NCBI RefSeq assembly: GCF_001543145.1
Contig: NZ_CP014160.1
Location: 1,736,001 to 1,800,000, forward strand
Direction: 5' to 3'
Length of the DNA: 64,000 nt
Source of the DNA: Aerococcus sanguinicola
GTDB lineage: Bacteria; Bacillota; Bacilli; Lactobacillales; Aerococcaceae
This document shows, piece after piece, positions 26,073 to 35,540 of the stretch. The notes below the pieces were generated by a model, which ran no database searches, had not been told where the DNA came from, and saw only the letters and a list, made by a program, of their open reading frames with translations. Numbering within the stretch: the first letter of the stretch is position 1; each line of letters starts with the position of its first letter. Both the position numbers and the translations under genes were made by a program.

Positions 26073-27484
26073 TAGGCCTCACCATTTTCTTCACTTTCTG
26101 GCTCATGATCACTGGAGTCATAGTAGCGGTCTAGAATCTTAGTATCCATTCGGTTCAATTCTTCACGTGGGAAGGCCCGCAGGAGTTCCCAAGCTAGGTC
26201 TAAACTCTCTTGGATCGTCCGGGTCTCATCAGCAGCTTGACCAACAAATTCTTCTTCGAATTTTTCACCAAATTCCAGATATTTTTTGTCAATATCGGAT
26301 AGTTCTTCTTCCCCAATAACGGAGGCTAGGCTTCTCGCTTCCGCGGCGCCTGAATAAGCGGCGAAGAGTTGGTTGGCCACATCTTCATGGTCTTCCCGGG
26401 TATAGCCTTCACCGATTCCGTCTTTCATCAAACGCGATAGGGAGGGGAGTACACCGATTGGAGGGAAAATATTCTTACCGTAGAGGTCACGGTCCAGAAC
26501 GATTTGTCCTTCCGTAATATAGCCGGTTAAGTCAGGGATAGGGTGGGTGATATCGTCATTGGGCATAGTTAGAATAGGGATTTGGGTTACTGACCCCTTG
26601 CGACCTTGGACGATGCCGGCCCGCTCATAAATGGTTGCAAGTTCAGAATAGAGATAGCCTGGATAGCCCTTACGTGATGGGATTTCTTGCTTGGCAGAAG
26701 AAACCTCACGTAAAGCCTCACAGAAGGAGGTCATGTCGGTTAGGATGACTAGGACTTGTTTGCCTAAGTCGTAAGCTAAGTATTCCGCTGTGGTTAGGGC
26801 AACCCGTGGTGTGATCAGACGTTCCATGGCCGGATCGTCTGCGGTATTGACAAACATGGTCACATGGTCGAGAGCGCCACTTTCCTCGAAGGATCTTTGG
26901 AAGAAGTCGGCAATATCATGCTTAACGCCCATGGCTGCAAAGACAATAGCAAATTCTTCATCACTGTTATCCCCAAGTTTGGCTTGTTTTACAATTTGGG
27001 CAGCTAACTCATTGTGGGGCATCCCGTCGCCTGAAAAGATAGGTAACTTTTGTCCCCGGATGAGTGTCATCAGGGTATCGATTGCGGAAAAGCCCGTCTC
27101 AATATAGTTCCGGGGATAGATCCGTGAGACAGGGTTTAAGGGCGCTCCATTGACTTCACGAGAGATATTGGAGTGGATAGCTCCAAGGCCATCGATTGCT
27201 TCCCCAACCCCATTGAAGACCCGTCCTAGGATTTCTGGTGCAAGTTCAATCTCCATCCCATGTCCGCTAAAACTAGAGTGCGTGTTGTCTAAGGACATGG
27301 AGGTGGTAGCATCAAAAACTTGAACCATAGCACGTTCGCCTTCAATAGCGATGACTTGGCCTTTTTTTAATTCACTGCGGTTGACGCGAAAGTTCACAAT
27401 GTCACCATAAGCGGCACCGCGTACGCCATCGACGACAACAAGAGGACCGTCAATGGACGCTAAACCGAGATATTCTATTGGCAT
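26072..27484 (-). CDS. ntpB: V-type ATPase subunit B
   Basis: 470 residues, the non-catalytic nucleotide-binding subunit of the V1 hexamer. Conserved blocks [47 protein letters not shown] and [20 protein letters not shown] are seen, and the P-loop is degenerate, as normal for B. Ends with an acidic tail ([13 protein letters not shown]). Follows ntpA by 12 bases. Confidence 0.97.
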   Translation of the reverse strand: MPIEYLGLASIDGPLVVVDGVRGAAYGDIVNFRVNRSELKKGQVIAIEGERAMVQVFDATTSMSLDNTHSSFSGHGMEIELAPEILGRVFNGVGEAIDGLGAIHSNISREVNGAPLNPVSRIYPRNYIETGFSAIDTLMTLIRGQKLPIFSGDGMPHNELAAQIVKQAKLGDNSDEEFAIVFAAMGVKHDIADFFQRSFEESGALDHVTMFVNTADDPAMERLITPRVALTTAEYLAYDLGKQVLVILTDMTSFCEALREVSSAKQEIPSRKGYPGYLYSELATIYERAGIVQGRKGSVTQIPILTMPNDDITHPIPDLTGYITEGQIVLDRDLYGKNIFPPIGVLPSLSRLMKDGIGEGYTREDHEDVANQLFAAYSGAAEARSLASVIGEEELSDIDKKYLEFGEKFEEEFVGQAADETRTIQESLDLAWELLRAFPREELNRMDTKILDRYYDSSDHEPESEENGEA

Positions 27485-27496
27485 TTATATTCCCCC

Positions 27497-29257
27497 TTAT
27501 CCGTTTTGTTCGATAGCTTGGTCATAGAATTGGTCGATGCTTTGATAGTAATGATCAAAGGCATCCAAGTTATCATTAGCTACATTAAATTTCATATTGA
27601 TGACTTCATTAAAGATGGGTGACTGTTGGAGATAGGACATCGGCATCCCCCATTGGATCAGTTGTTTGGATCGGTGGTGGAGGTAGAGGATGACGTCCAG
27701 CATCTTAGCTTGTTTTTGAATAGGCACATCCCCGTCAATCTCATGGAAGGAAGACTGTTGGAGAAAAGCTAAGCGAATAACCTTAGCAGTTTGTAGGACA
27801 AGTTTTTGGTGGTCCGGTAAGATATCTGAACCAATTAACTTCACGATTTCGTTGAGTTGGTCTTCCTCGTGCAAGAGGGCCATCATTTCAGCCCGGTTTT
27901 TGATAAAGTCTTCACTGACATTTTTATTATACCAACCGGACAATTCATCTACATACTGACTGTAGGAATTCATCCAATTAATGGCGGGATAGTGGCGGGA
28001 GTGGGCGAGGTTAGAATCGAGCCCCCAGAAACAACGGACAAAGCGCTTGGTGTTCTGGGTCACAGGTTCAGAGAAGTCGCCCCCTTGAGGTGAAACAGCA
28101 CCGATGATGGAGACGGAACCGTTTTGGTTGTTCAAGGTTTCCATATCACCGGCTCTTTCATAGAAGGTGGCAATCCGACTGGCTAAATAAGCAGGGAAAC
28201 CTTCTTCGGCTGGCATTTCTTCCAGACGACCTGAGAGTTCCCGCAAGGCTTCCGCCCAGCGTGAGGTGGAATCGGCCATAATCGCTACATCATAGCCCAT
28301 ATCCCGGTAGTATTCGGCAATGGTTAAGCCCGTGTAGATAGAGGCTTCCCGAGCGGCTACCGGCATGTTCGAGGTATTAGCAATCAGAACGGTTCTTTCC
28401 ATCAAAGGAGCATTAGTTCGTGGGTCGATCAACTTACTGAAGTCTTCGAGTACTTCTGTCATTTCATTACCCCGTTCGCCACAACCAATGTAGACAATCA
28501 CATCGGCATCCGCAAATTTAGCGATCTGGTGCTGCATAGTGGTTTTACCTGTTCCGAAACCGCCTGGAATAGCAGCCGTCCCACCTTTAGCAATTGGGAA
28601 GACACTATCTATAATACGCTGGCCGGTGAGGAGAGGTTTAGAACTTTTTAGCCGGTTGGCGACAGGCCGAGCTTGGCGGATGGGCCATTCTTGGAAGGCC
28701 TTAATTTCTTGGATAGAACCATCGAAAGTCTGCAGCTTGACCAAGGTATCGCTAACTCGGTAGCTACCACTTGGGACGACTTCAGTTACTTCACCAATCA
28801 TACCAGAGGGGACCATGACTTTGTGGACTAGAGACCGACTTTCTGGAATTTCAGCAATGATATCTCCGCCGCTTACTTGGTCACCCACTTTAACGAGGGG
28901 GCTAACCTCCCATTCTTTATCTTGGTCTAAGGCATCGACTTGGACCCCACGTTTAATGTAGAAACCTGTCTGCTTTTCAATTTCTTTAAGCGGACGTTGG
29001 ATCCCATCATAAATGTTGCCGAGCATACCTGGACCGAGGGACACTTTGATTGGCATGCCTGTTCCATGGATGACTTCACCTGGTTTCAGTCCCTCGGTTT
29101 CTTCATAAACTTGGATAGTGGTGTAGGCTTGGTCGATCCGGATCACTTCACCAATTAAGCCTTGTTCACCGACATAAACCATTTCTTGCATGGAAAAATT
29201 GGTTTTTCCTTTGACCCGGACAATTGGACCATTGATTGCATAAATCACGCTAGCCAT
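27497..29257 (-). CDS. ntpA: V-type ATPase catalytic subunit A
   Basis: 586 residues. Catalytic P-loop PGGFGTGKTTMQHQIAK with Glu in IGCGERGNEMTEVL, and the V/A-type non-homologous insertion (about 115-190) that separates it from F-type beta subunits. SRWAEALRELSGRLEEMPAEEG is the family signature. Its start overlaps the ntpE stop as TAATG. Hydrolyses or makes ATP in the cytoplasmic V1 sector. Confidence 0.98.
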   Translation of the reverse strand: MASVIYAINGPIVRVKGKTNFSMQEMVYVGEQGLIGEVIRIDQAYTTIQVYEETEGLKPGEVIHGTGMPIKVSLGPGMLGNIYDGIQRPLKEIEKQTGFYIKRGVQVDALDQDKEWEVSPLVKVGDQVSGGDIIAEIPESRSLVHKVMVPSGMIGEVTEVVPSGSYRVSDTLVKLQTFDGSIQEIKAFQEWPIRQARPVANRLKSSKPLLTGQRIIDSVFPIAKGGTAAIPGGFGTGKTTMQHQIAKFADADVIVYIGCGERGNEMTEVLEDFSKLIDPRTNAPLMERTVLIANTSNMPVAAREASIYTGLTIAEYYRDMGYDVAIMADSTSRWAEALRELSGRLEEMPAEEGFPAYLASRIATFYERAGDMETLNNQNGSVSIIGAVSPQGGDFSEPVTQNTKRFVRCFWGLDSNLAHSRHYPAINWMNSYSQYVDELSGWYNKNVSEDFIKNRAEMMALLHEEDQLNEIVKLIGSDILPDHQKLVLQTAKVIRLAFLQQSSFHEIDGDVPIQKQAKMLDVILYLHHRSKQLIQWGMPMSYLQQSPIFNEVINMKFNVANDNLDAFDHYYQSIDQFYDQAIEQNG

Positions 29258-29847
29258 TAATTAATCACCTCTTTAATTGTAAAGTTCTCATCTTCTAAGT
29301 TAAGCAAAGTCGAGAAAGAGTAGTCGAGGAGAATATTCCGTTCCCGCATGACCCCCCGAATGCCTCCGGTGAAGTCCCGGTCTGATAGGGTAATGTCGTG
29401 TTGGACCGCTTCTTTTAGTTCAGCTTGTAGGCTGGCGTCGGATTGGTCGAGATAGATATCGCATTTCTCGCCTTGGGCAAAGGCCAGGATATTCTTGACG
29501 ACTTCTTTAAGCTGGTCGAGATAGGCTGGACTTTCCTTATAATTTTGAATGGCTGCTTCAAATTCTTTAAAGAGGGCTTCTTTTACTTTGTTCTCGCTCA
29601 AATAGAGTTCTCTTTGTTGCTTGATTTGTAGTTCGGAAATTTCTTTGTTGTATTCTTTATGGACAGCTTGCTTATTGGCTTGCAATTGTTCATCAAAGTC
29701 TTGGTCAGTCTTTTGGATGAACTCATTGAAATCAGCCTCTAAGTTTTGGCGATATTGGTCGACTTGTTCATCCACATGCTCTTTGACTTGGAGCTTAACT
29801 TCTTGGTTGAAATAGTCGATTTTTTCATTTAATTCCAAAGGGGACAC
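29257..29847 (-). CDS. ntpE: V-type ATPase subunit E (peripheral stalk)
   Basis: 196 residues. The N-terminal ~110 residues are a highly charged continuous helix, and the C-terminus is a small globular domain ending with GGIRGVMRERNILLDYSFSTLLNLE, the pattern of subunit E. It pairs with the G/H-type subunit encoded first in the operon to form the outer stalk. Placed between the F-type (ntpG) gene and ntpA. Confidence 0.9.
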   Translation of the reverse strand: MSPLELNEKIDYFNQEVKLQVKEHVDEQVDQYRQNLEADFNEFIQKTDQDFDEQLQANKQAVHKEYNKEISELQIKQQRELYLSENKVKEALFKEFEAAIQNYKESPAYLDQLKEVVKNILAFAQGEKCDIYLDQSDASLQAELKEAVQHDITLSDRDFTGGIRGVMRERNILLDYSFSTLLNLEDENFTIKEVIN

Positions 29848-29853
29848 TCCTTA

Positions 29854-30162
29854 CTAGATTGATATACCAATTGCTTGACGGATGGTCTTGGCAATTTGAT
29901 TTTCAGCTGTTTGGAAATCTTTGGGACCTTGTAATTCGACAATCAAAGGGGTGGCTTGGTTAAAGCGAACCTCGTCAATGATTTCTTGATTGGCTTCTAT
30001 TAAGGCAGGGGAAATCATCACAATGCCGTAGTCTTTATCCTTGATGACTGCGTCAAAGTTGGGCCGAAAGTCTTTTGCTTCTTGAACAAGCACCCCATCA
30101 ATTCCCGCCAAACGCATACCCGTTAAGCTATCTAGGTTATCACTAATGACGTACTGTTTCAC
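29854..30162 (-). CDS. ntpG: V-type ATPase subunit F (NtpG)
   Basis: 102 residues. The small Rossmann-like subunit F of the central stalk: VISDNLDSLTGMRLAGIDGVLV, then IVMISPALIEANQEIIDEV, and PLIVELQGP are typical. Binds subunit D. Lies 6 bases before ntpE and 16 bases after ntpK. Named ntpG by Enterococcus hirae convention. Confidence 0.92.
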   Translation of the reverse strand: MKQYVISDNLDSLTGMRLAGIDGVLVQEAKDFRPNFDAVIKDKDYGIVMISPALIEANQEIIDEVRFNQATPLIVELQGPKDFQTAENQIAKTIRQAIGISI

Positions 30163-30178
30163 AGGGTAGATCTCCCTC

Positions 30179-30619
30179 CTAGAGTTGACCTAAAATCATA
30201 AAGGAAATAATCAAACCATAAAGAGCCACACCTTCGGCCAAGCCGACAAAGATTAGGGAACGACCAAAAATTGAATCGTCTTCACTAATAGCACCAAGGG
30301 CTGCACTGGCTGCACTCGCTACGGCAATCCCGCCGCCGACACATGATAATCCAGTTGATAGGGCAGCTGCTAAGTAGCCTAGACCAGTTGCTAAACCATC
30401 GCTAGCTGCAGCTGTTTCTGCCGCTTGGACACTTTCGGGGTGGTAGGCTAAGATCAAAGCAATAGCAACACCAGAGACTAGGGTTAAAATATTGCCTGCC
30501 AGGGTCTTCTTATACCGATTACGGGAGGCTTTACCAGAGAAATAGTAAGCAAAAGGAAGGACAAAAGCTAGTACAAAAGTAGCAGTGAGGGTTACTTTAA
30601 TCATCATTTCAATCGTCAT
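30179..30619 (-). CDS. ntpK: V-type ATPase subunit K (membrane rotor ring)
   Basis: 146 residues, four hydrophobic helices. The second half is a normal rotor hairpin: Gly/Ala-rich LSTGLSCVGGGIAVASAASAALG, a polar loop AISEDDSIFG, and a helix with the ion-carrying Glu in LAEGVALYG. The first half (about 1-60) lacks the Gly-rich repeats expected of a duplicated rotor hairpin and looks like a separate two-helix extension with a linker ESVQAAETAAASDG. This resembles clostridial/Tissierellia-type K rather than the Enterococcus hirae protein. Ion (H+ or Na+) not decided. Confidence 0.9.
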   Translation of the reverse strand: MTIEMMIKVTLTATFVLAFVLPFAYYFSGKASRNRYKKTLAGNILTLVSGVAIALILAYHPESVQAAETAAASDGLATGLGYLAAALSTGLSCVGGGIAVASAASAALGAISEDDSIFGRSLIFVGLAEGVALYGLIISFMILGQL

Positions 30620-30636
30620 TTATAAAACTCCTTTTT

Positions 30637-32592
30637 TTATTCTATATTGTTCCAAATACTTCTAAATTCAATGCCGTTGCCTTCATAGAAATGGCTAAAG
30701 ATTTCATAGAATTCTAGCCGGAGCACTTGGATGAAGACAACAAGCCCTTCAAAACCAACCACAAATAGGTTGCCGAGAATGAAGACGAGCCAGTTGACAT
30801 GGTCTAAACCTGCTTCTGCATTCGCAAACATGAGGACAACTCCCATCATCGCACCGTGGCTTAGTGCAAAAGCACCGACCCGGACGAAGGAAATGGTGTT
30901 TGAGAAGTAGGTTAAGAGGGTTTCGAAACTTTCAAAGAAAATTGAAAGTAGGGTAATGACTAGTCCATCTTGGCCCTGGTTTTTTTGCTTCAAGATAAAG
31001 TTTTTAATTTGTTCATTGAAGGCAATGGTGATAAAGCTTAGGGCTAAGATAAGTAAGAGCAGGCCTAGGGCTGGGATAGCATGACCGCTCATATACATCA
31101 CAAGCATGAAAACCAGGATACCGTAGAAGATGAAACCAGCTATTCCATTGCGGTCGAGGATGGCTTCAAGCTTCTCGCCGTTCTTAAGGCGTTTTTGGAT
31201 GTTTAAGAGCATGGTCATTAAAATCAGGAACATCCCGAAGGCCACCGATACGATGAAGACGGTATTCAATTGCCCAAAGAAAGGAACCTGGGTCATGGCT
31301 CCCATGGGACGCAGCCAGATAGCTTCTAGGACATCTTCAAAGCCGAAGATAGTCCCATAAAGAAAACCGAAGATCATCGACGATAAGCCGATGGGGATAA
31401 ACATCTTAGCCAAAGCAAGTTTGGGCTGTAAGAAACCGATGAAACCGAGCAACATTAGAAGAATGCCGTGTCCAACATCCCCAAACATTGCCCCAAATAG
31501 TAGCGAATAGGTAATTGCGACTAACCCCGTTGGATCCATCTCGTGATAGTTAGGGACACCGTACATGCGCGTGATCAATTCAAAGGGTCTTACGAAAAAA
31601 TTGTTTTTCATTTTAGTTGGAGGGGTCATGCTGGAAGAGGAGTCTTTCTCGTCTTCAATGTACATGGTGACTTGGTCATCATGCGCTACAGCATCCTCCA
31701 AGCTCTTTGTTTGGTCACTAGGCATCCAACCAATCAGCAAGTAGCGGGTTTCTTTTTGGGCAAATTCTTCTCGCGTAATCGCGGCGTATTTTCTGACGCC
31801 GTAAGCTTGGGAGAAGTCCCGCAGCCGGTGTTTGGCCTTGATTAGGCCATTGATATAAGGCTTAGTGAGGTCATGGAGCCGGCGTTTGGATTGGTTAATT
31901 TTTTGTTCCAGGATACCGAGCTCTTGGCCAAGGTCATCCACAATCTCTTGGATGGTCCCGCTGCCTTCCGGTAGGCGGATTCGTTCCCAAGCTAGGGAAT
32001 AGTAGAGGGCGTCTACCCGCTGCCGGGCTTCTGTGGTCGTGAAGTATACGCCATAGACATAGTCCGCTAATTCTTTCGATTCAACGAAGATGGAGGGGAC
32101 CATGGCATCAATATATTTTTTGAATTTGTAGAAATTTTCTTTGGTAAAACGACCAAAGCGGAATTTTAAATGGGTCATAGCCAGGATGTCTTCGAGTGGG
32201 TAATCAATACCGGTAAAGGGTTTAAAGGCATCATAGTGGTCCTTTAATTCTTGGTAGGAAGCCTCATAGCTAGCAAGCTCTTGACGTTCACCTGATAATT
32301 GTTCCTCGGTTTGCTCGATGAGGTCCTTGACGCCCTCGAAGGTCAGTTGGTCGTCGCGCATATCGCGGTAGGTTTCTTCCTTATAGTTGGCATTAGCTAA
32401 AAGTTTATCCACCCGGTCTTCCCAAGGTTGGTAAGGATTAGGGGAAGTATAAGATTTTAGGGTTTTAATTTCGGATAATTCTTTTAAGGCATTCACTAAA
32501 TGGACATCATAGTGACTGAGATACTGGTCAGCCATGCGGTCAATGTCATCGCGTGGGCCAGTGATGTTCACTAGATTCATCTGTGTGATCAT
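30637..32592 (-). CDS. ntpI: V-type ATPase subunit I (a-subunit)
   Basis: 651 residues. The cytoplasmic N-terminal half (1-360) is helical with coiled coils and binds the peripheral stalks. The C-terminal half has about seven to eight transmembrane helices with FGAMFGDVGHGILLMLLG, and the VRVGAFALSHGAMMGVV segment carrying the essential Arg of the ion half-channels. Translation starts 17 bases after ntpC. Confidence 0.95.
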   Translation of the reverse strand: MITQMNLVNITGPRDDIDRMADQYLSHYDVHLVNALKELSEIKTLKSYTSPNPYQPWEDRVDKLLANANYKEETYRDMRDDQLTFEGVKDLIEQTEEQLSGERQELASYEASYQELKDHYDAFKPFTGIDYPLEDILAMTHLKFRFGRFTKENFYKFKKYIDAMVPSIFVESKELADYVYGVYFTTTEARQRVDALYYSLAWERIRLPEGSGTIQEIVDDLGQELGILEQKINQSKRRLHDLTKPYINGLIKAKHRLRDFSQAYGVRKYAAITREEFAQKETRYLLIGWMPSDQTKSLEDAVAHDDQVTMYIEDEKDSSSSMTPPTKMKNNFFVRPFELITRMYGVPNYHEMDPTGLVAITYSLLFGAMFGDVGHGILLMLLGFIGFLQPKLALAKMFIPIGLSSMIFGFLYGTIFGFEDVLEAIWLRPMGAMTQVPFFGQLNTVFIVSVAFGMFLILMTMLLNIQKRLKNGEKLEAILDRNGIAGFIFYGILVFMLVMYMSGHAIPALGLLLLILALSFITIAFNEQIKNFILKQKNQGQDGLVITLLSIFFESFETLLTYFSNTISFVRVGAFALSHGAMMGVVLMFANAEAGLDHVNWLVFILGNLFVVGFEGLVVFIQVLRLEFYEIFSHFYEGNGIEFRSIWNNIE

Positions 32593-32609
32593 CTATTCAG
32601 ACTCCTTTC

Positions 32610-33623
32610 TTATGCAGTTAGATGAGCATAGCTGATTTTTTCAAGCTCTTGAATGAGTAGGCGAGCTTCTGTCTCCTTATCTTCTAAATATTCGAAGATA
32701 GTGAGCATGGAGTGGGGCAGGGCCCGGACATAACGCTGAAATAATTGGTCCACAAGTTTATGTTGGGCTAGCAGTGGGAAATATGCTTGCGTAAAGTCTA
32801 GAGTTTGACCGTAGCCTAAGTCATCAACGATGGCTTGGAAGCTTGATACATCATTAGTCAGGAGTAATTGGTCAAGAACGGGGTCTGTCAAGCGGTGGTA
32901 GGTCTTAAAAAGAGCTGGACGGATTTCTGTTTCATCATAGTGAAAAAGAAATTTTAAACGGTAAACGATACAAATATTCATCAAATCGTAGCTCGTTCCA
33001 TTCAGTTTTTTAAAGTAAGTTAATTCCTTTGCTTTTAACACCCGGCGTGCCTTGCGGTCGACATATAAGGCGATATATTGGTCGAGGGCCGACTCTAATT
33101 CATAATGATTGTAGGAATCCACCTGGTTATTGAGCGCAAAATTTTCAAAAAATGGCGCATAGATAGTATCCCTAAAGCTATGGATGACATCATGGATAGA
33201 GTGAGCAACCAGCAATTCCGCCGTATGAAAGCGGCGGTTTTTATCCAGGTAGTCCGTAAAGGGATTAAGGCTTAAATTTAGCTGGTGCAGGTTATCCATT
33301 TGGTGCATGACTTCTTTAATAAAGGAAACTTCATAGCGTACCCCAAAGAGTTGCAGGGCTTGTCTTTGCTTGATACTTGCGAAACGGTAAAGTTTGATGA
33401 AATCAAGCTGGACACCATGCATAATAACGGCTTCGAGCTCATCACGAGGGATTTGTCTTGGCAATTGTTCCGGCATCACTTGCCGGTAATTACTTTGGCT
33501 AGAAAGAAAGCGATAAAATTCATCGATGGTATTGGCTGTCAAGTCTTCCTGGATAAAGCTAGGACTCAAGAGTTTGGCACGCATGGCACGAATTTTGCTT
33601 TCAATAGCAGTGTAATCATTCAT
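32610..33623 (-). CDS. ntpC: V-type ATPase subunit C (d-type coupling subunit)
   Basis: 337 residues, almost all-helical, without transmembrane segments. Matches the size and sequence style of the V/A-type subunit C that caps the rotor ring (AIESKIRAMRAKLLS at the start; YFKKLNGTSYDLMNICIVYRLKF mid-protein). Its ATG overlaps the previous gene's stop (TAATG). Position upstream of ntpI is unusual; in the E. hirae operon C follows E. Confidence 0.88.
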   Translation of the reverse strand: MNDYTAIESKIRAMRAKLLSPSFIQEDLTANTIDEFYRFLSSQSNYRQVMPEQLPRQIPRDELEAVIMHGVQLDFIKLYRFASIKQRQALQLFGVRYEVSFIKEVMHQMDNLHQLNLSLNPFTDYLDKNRRFHTAELLVAHSIHDVIHSFRDTIYAPFFENFALNNQVDSYNHYELESALDQYIALYVDRKARRVLKAKELTYFKKLNGTSYDLMNICIVYRLKFLFHYDETEIRPALFKTYHRLTDPVLDQLLLTNDVSSFQAIVDDLGYGQTLDFTQAYFPLLAQHKLVDQLFQRYVRALPHSMLTIFEYLEDKETEARLLIQELEKISYAHLTA

Positions 33624-33946
33624 TACGGCTTCACCCCTAATTTTTTCACTTTTTCCATGAAATCATTAACATATGTCGATTGCTTTTGTTCAACCAAGTT
33701 CTTTATGGTATCGACTTGCTGGTTGAAATGCTGGGTCAAGCTGGCCTTTTCCTCATCCCGACGTTTTAAGAATTTTTGCCGGTAATGATCGAGTTCTGCT
33801 TGGTAAGCTTGGGCTTTTTCTTCCCGGTACTTGGCTTTGCGTTCATCATAAGATTGACGCAATTGGAATTTTTCTTCCTGTACCTTAGCTTCACTGTTCT
33901 CAGCCTTTTTTTCAATCGCGACAAGTCGTTCAATGACCTGATTCAC
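33623..33946 (-). CDS. ntpF: V-type ATPase subunit G/H-like (NtpF, peripheral stalk)
   Basis: 107 residues, a continuous charged coiled coil (heptads from 5 to 95; ERLVAIEKKAENSEAKVQEE, then many Arg/Lys/Glu). Position as the first operon gene and the coiled-coil structure match NtpF/AhaH, which dimerises with subunit E. Sequence alone is low complexity, so context carries the call. The SD is AAGGGAGGCG. Confidence 0.85.
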   Translation of the reverse strand: MNQVIERLVAIEKKAENSEAKVQEEKFQLRQSYDERKAKYREEKAQAYQAELDHYRQKFLKRRDEEKASLTQHFNQQVDTIKNLVEQKQSTYVNDFMEKVKKLGVKP

Positions 33947-34001
33947 TTGCTTTCGCCTCCCTTTCTATTTGAAATTAATATTCTTTTCAGAACATGAGTA
34001 T

Positions 34002-34007
34002 ATTATA
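34002..34007 (-). promoter_or_regulatory. Possible -10 for V-ATPase operon
   Basis: On the minus strand TATAAT lies about 55 bases before ntpF. The -35 is poor, so weakly supported. Confidence 0.35.
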
Positions 34008-34110
34008 GGTAATTCAAGATATGATAGCTGTGTAAAAAGGTCACAAAGATGCAAAAGGAATCAATAAATCTCCTAGGGCCTGGATTTTTGCACGAACTGA
34101 TTGTCGGTAT

Positions 34111-34147
34111 AAAAAAGAGGCCGGAACAAAAAAGCTCCAGCCTTTTT
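34111..34147. repeat. Dispersed terminator-hairpin repeat, copy 4 (degenerate); bidirectional terminator
   Basis: AAAAAAGAGGCCGGAAC and GCTCCAGCCTTTTT form a stem with A/T tails, related to the start of copies 1-3. A diverged remainder (CGAACGTTTTCAAGAATCCC, GCAAAAGTCAGG) continues to about 34185. Between the comG operon end and the V-ATPase promoter, it can terminate comG transcription on the minus strand. Confidence 0.68.
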
Positions 34148-34261
34148 AATATCGAACGTTTTCAAGAATCCCTTGCAAAAGTCAGGAATAATGCACTTTC
34201 TTTGCTCATGTCTTGGTTCACTAGAATCCTATGGCCAGGATAGCTGTGATATCAAAGGCAG

Positions 34262-35056
34262 TCAGTAGGTGAATTGATAGCTCTCACCATTGTTATCGAG
34301 AATGACTTGGCAATACCAGATGTCTTCTTCTAGTTTGAGTTTTACCTCACCTAAGTTAAATCGATAATATTTAGGCGCTTTACTTTGCTCATTTAAGTGA
34401 TTGAGCTCTTGTCTTTTATCTGCCTTAGCTGACTGAGCTTCTTTTAGCTCCTTTTTGAGCCGATCACTTTCTTTTTGACTGACCAAGCGTTCCTGGTCCC
34501 AGTGCTCTTTTAGAGCCTGGACTTCCATTTGCTCATGTTCAATTTGCTGGGCTAAGTCTTCATAGTTGGCTAGCCACTCTGATGCTTCTGCATGGGCTAC
34601 AGGAGAAGAGCTGTCCTCCTCGTCAACTATGTCTCTATCATAGGCTATCGCGTCGAAATTAGCAAATTTCATCTCCAATTCGTGCAATTCTTCAAGCAAG
34701 CCCTCAATAGTTGCTTCTTTTTCTCGCAGGCCATGCTTAAATTTAGCCTCTTTTTCTTTCTGCTTTTTTTCCAGCTTTTTTAAATTTTGACTTAATTCTT
34801 TCTCTTTGGAAAGCTCTTCTTCTAAACTTTTGCTAACTGATTGACTTTGATCGCGTTGTTCAGTCCTAGTTTCGTCCTCTAAAGCCAGGGCAAGTAGGGC
34901 TAGACTTTCAGCCTTTAAAGCTCCCTCCATAGTAATTACATTCTCTACTTGGGCTTGGTAAAGTTGAAGATTCAATTGGTAAAGCAAGAGGATGGTAAAA
35001 AAACAAGAGAGACTGGTCAAAAAGATCGAAGCTCGCTTAGGGGAGGTTTGTTTCAT
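34262..35056 (-). CDS. comGG: ComGG-position protein with long coiled-coil insert
   Basis: 264 residues from ATG 35056 (SD GGGAGGTGA, 5-base spacer; the longer frame from 35104 lies inside comGF and has no SD). One N-terminal transmembrane helix (RASIFLTSLSCFFTILLLYQL) as in ComGG. Then about 150 residues of Glu/Lys/Leu coiled coil with two blocks (about 60-130 and 165-225) around an acidic DEEDSSS linker, and a C-terminal beta-like end (YYRFNLGEVKLKLEEDIWYCQVIL). ComGG is normally about 100-140 residues. Named by position; homology is not demonstrable by eye. Confidence 0.6.
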   Translation of the reverse strand: MKQTSPKRASIFLTSLSCFFTILLLYQLNLQLYQAQVENVITMEGALKAESLALLALALEDETRTEQRDQSQSVSKSLEEELSKEKELSQNLKKLEKKQKEKEAKFKHGLREKEATIEGLLEELHELEMKFANFDAIAYDRDIVDEEDSSSPVAHAEASEWLANYEDLAQQIEHEQMEVQALKEHWDQERLVSQKESDRLKKELKEAQSAKADKRQELNHLNEQSKAPKYYRFNLGEVKLKLEEDIWYCQVILDNNGESYQFTY

Positions 35057-35540
35057 TGCGGTCACCTCCCTTAAAGAACAAGCGACTTTGGTAAGTTTTA
35101 CCATTTTTAAAGCTCAGCTTAATGTGAATACTTTGAGGTCCAATCTGTTGACAGCTAAAGTCTTCGACCTCCATTAGCTGGGGTTGGTGGCCTTGGCGGT
35201 CGATCCGCAAGCGAATCATTTGGCTTTCTGCATTTTGGTAATATTCATAGCGGTAATCGCGCCCGTCTGCTAAGCGGAAGACAAAGGCTCGGGGCTGACA
35301 GGACACGAGCTCTCCTCGATAGCTTTGCCTCTGTAGTTTAATGAGGAAGAAAGCCCAGTCGTCTGCATAGCTTGCTTGAAGGGTCTTAAAATAGGTGAAT
35401 TCATGATTTATAATAGTTGAAAAGCCATGGAGCAGGAGGGAAAAACAAAAGAGACTCAAGCATGCTTCTAAGAGGGTGAAGGCTTGGTCCGATCTAGAAA
35501 GTTTCTTCGGCCAATAGTTGGATATAGATGGTTTCTTCAT
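35037..35540 (-). CDS. comGF: Competence pseudopilin-like protein ComGF
   Basis: 167 residues from ATG 35540 (SD AGGAGAGGAG, 7-base spacer; a TTG two codons earlier is less likely). Prepilin-like N-terminus SRSDQAFTLLEACLSLFCFS with the Glu five residues into the hydrophobic helix. The C-terminal half is beta-rich, as in ComGF (FRLADGRDYRYEYY). Overlaps comGE by 47 bases and comGG by 20, showing tight coupling. Confidence 0.82.
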   Translation of the reverse strand: MKKPSISNYWPKKLSRSDQAFTLLEACLSLFCFSLLLHGFSTIINHEFTYFKTLQASYADDWAFFLIKLQRQSYRGELVSCQPRAFVFRLADGRDYRYEYYQNAESQMIRLRIDRQGHQPQLMEVEDFSCQQIGPQSIHIKLSFKNGKTYQSRLFFKGGDRNETNLP

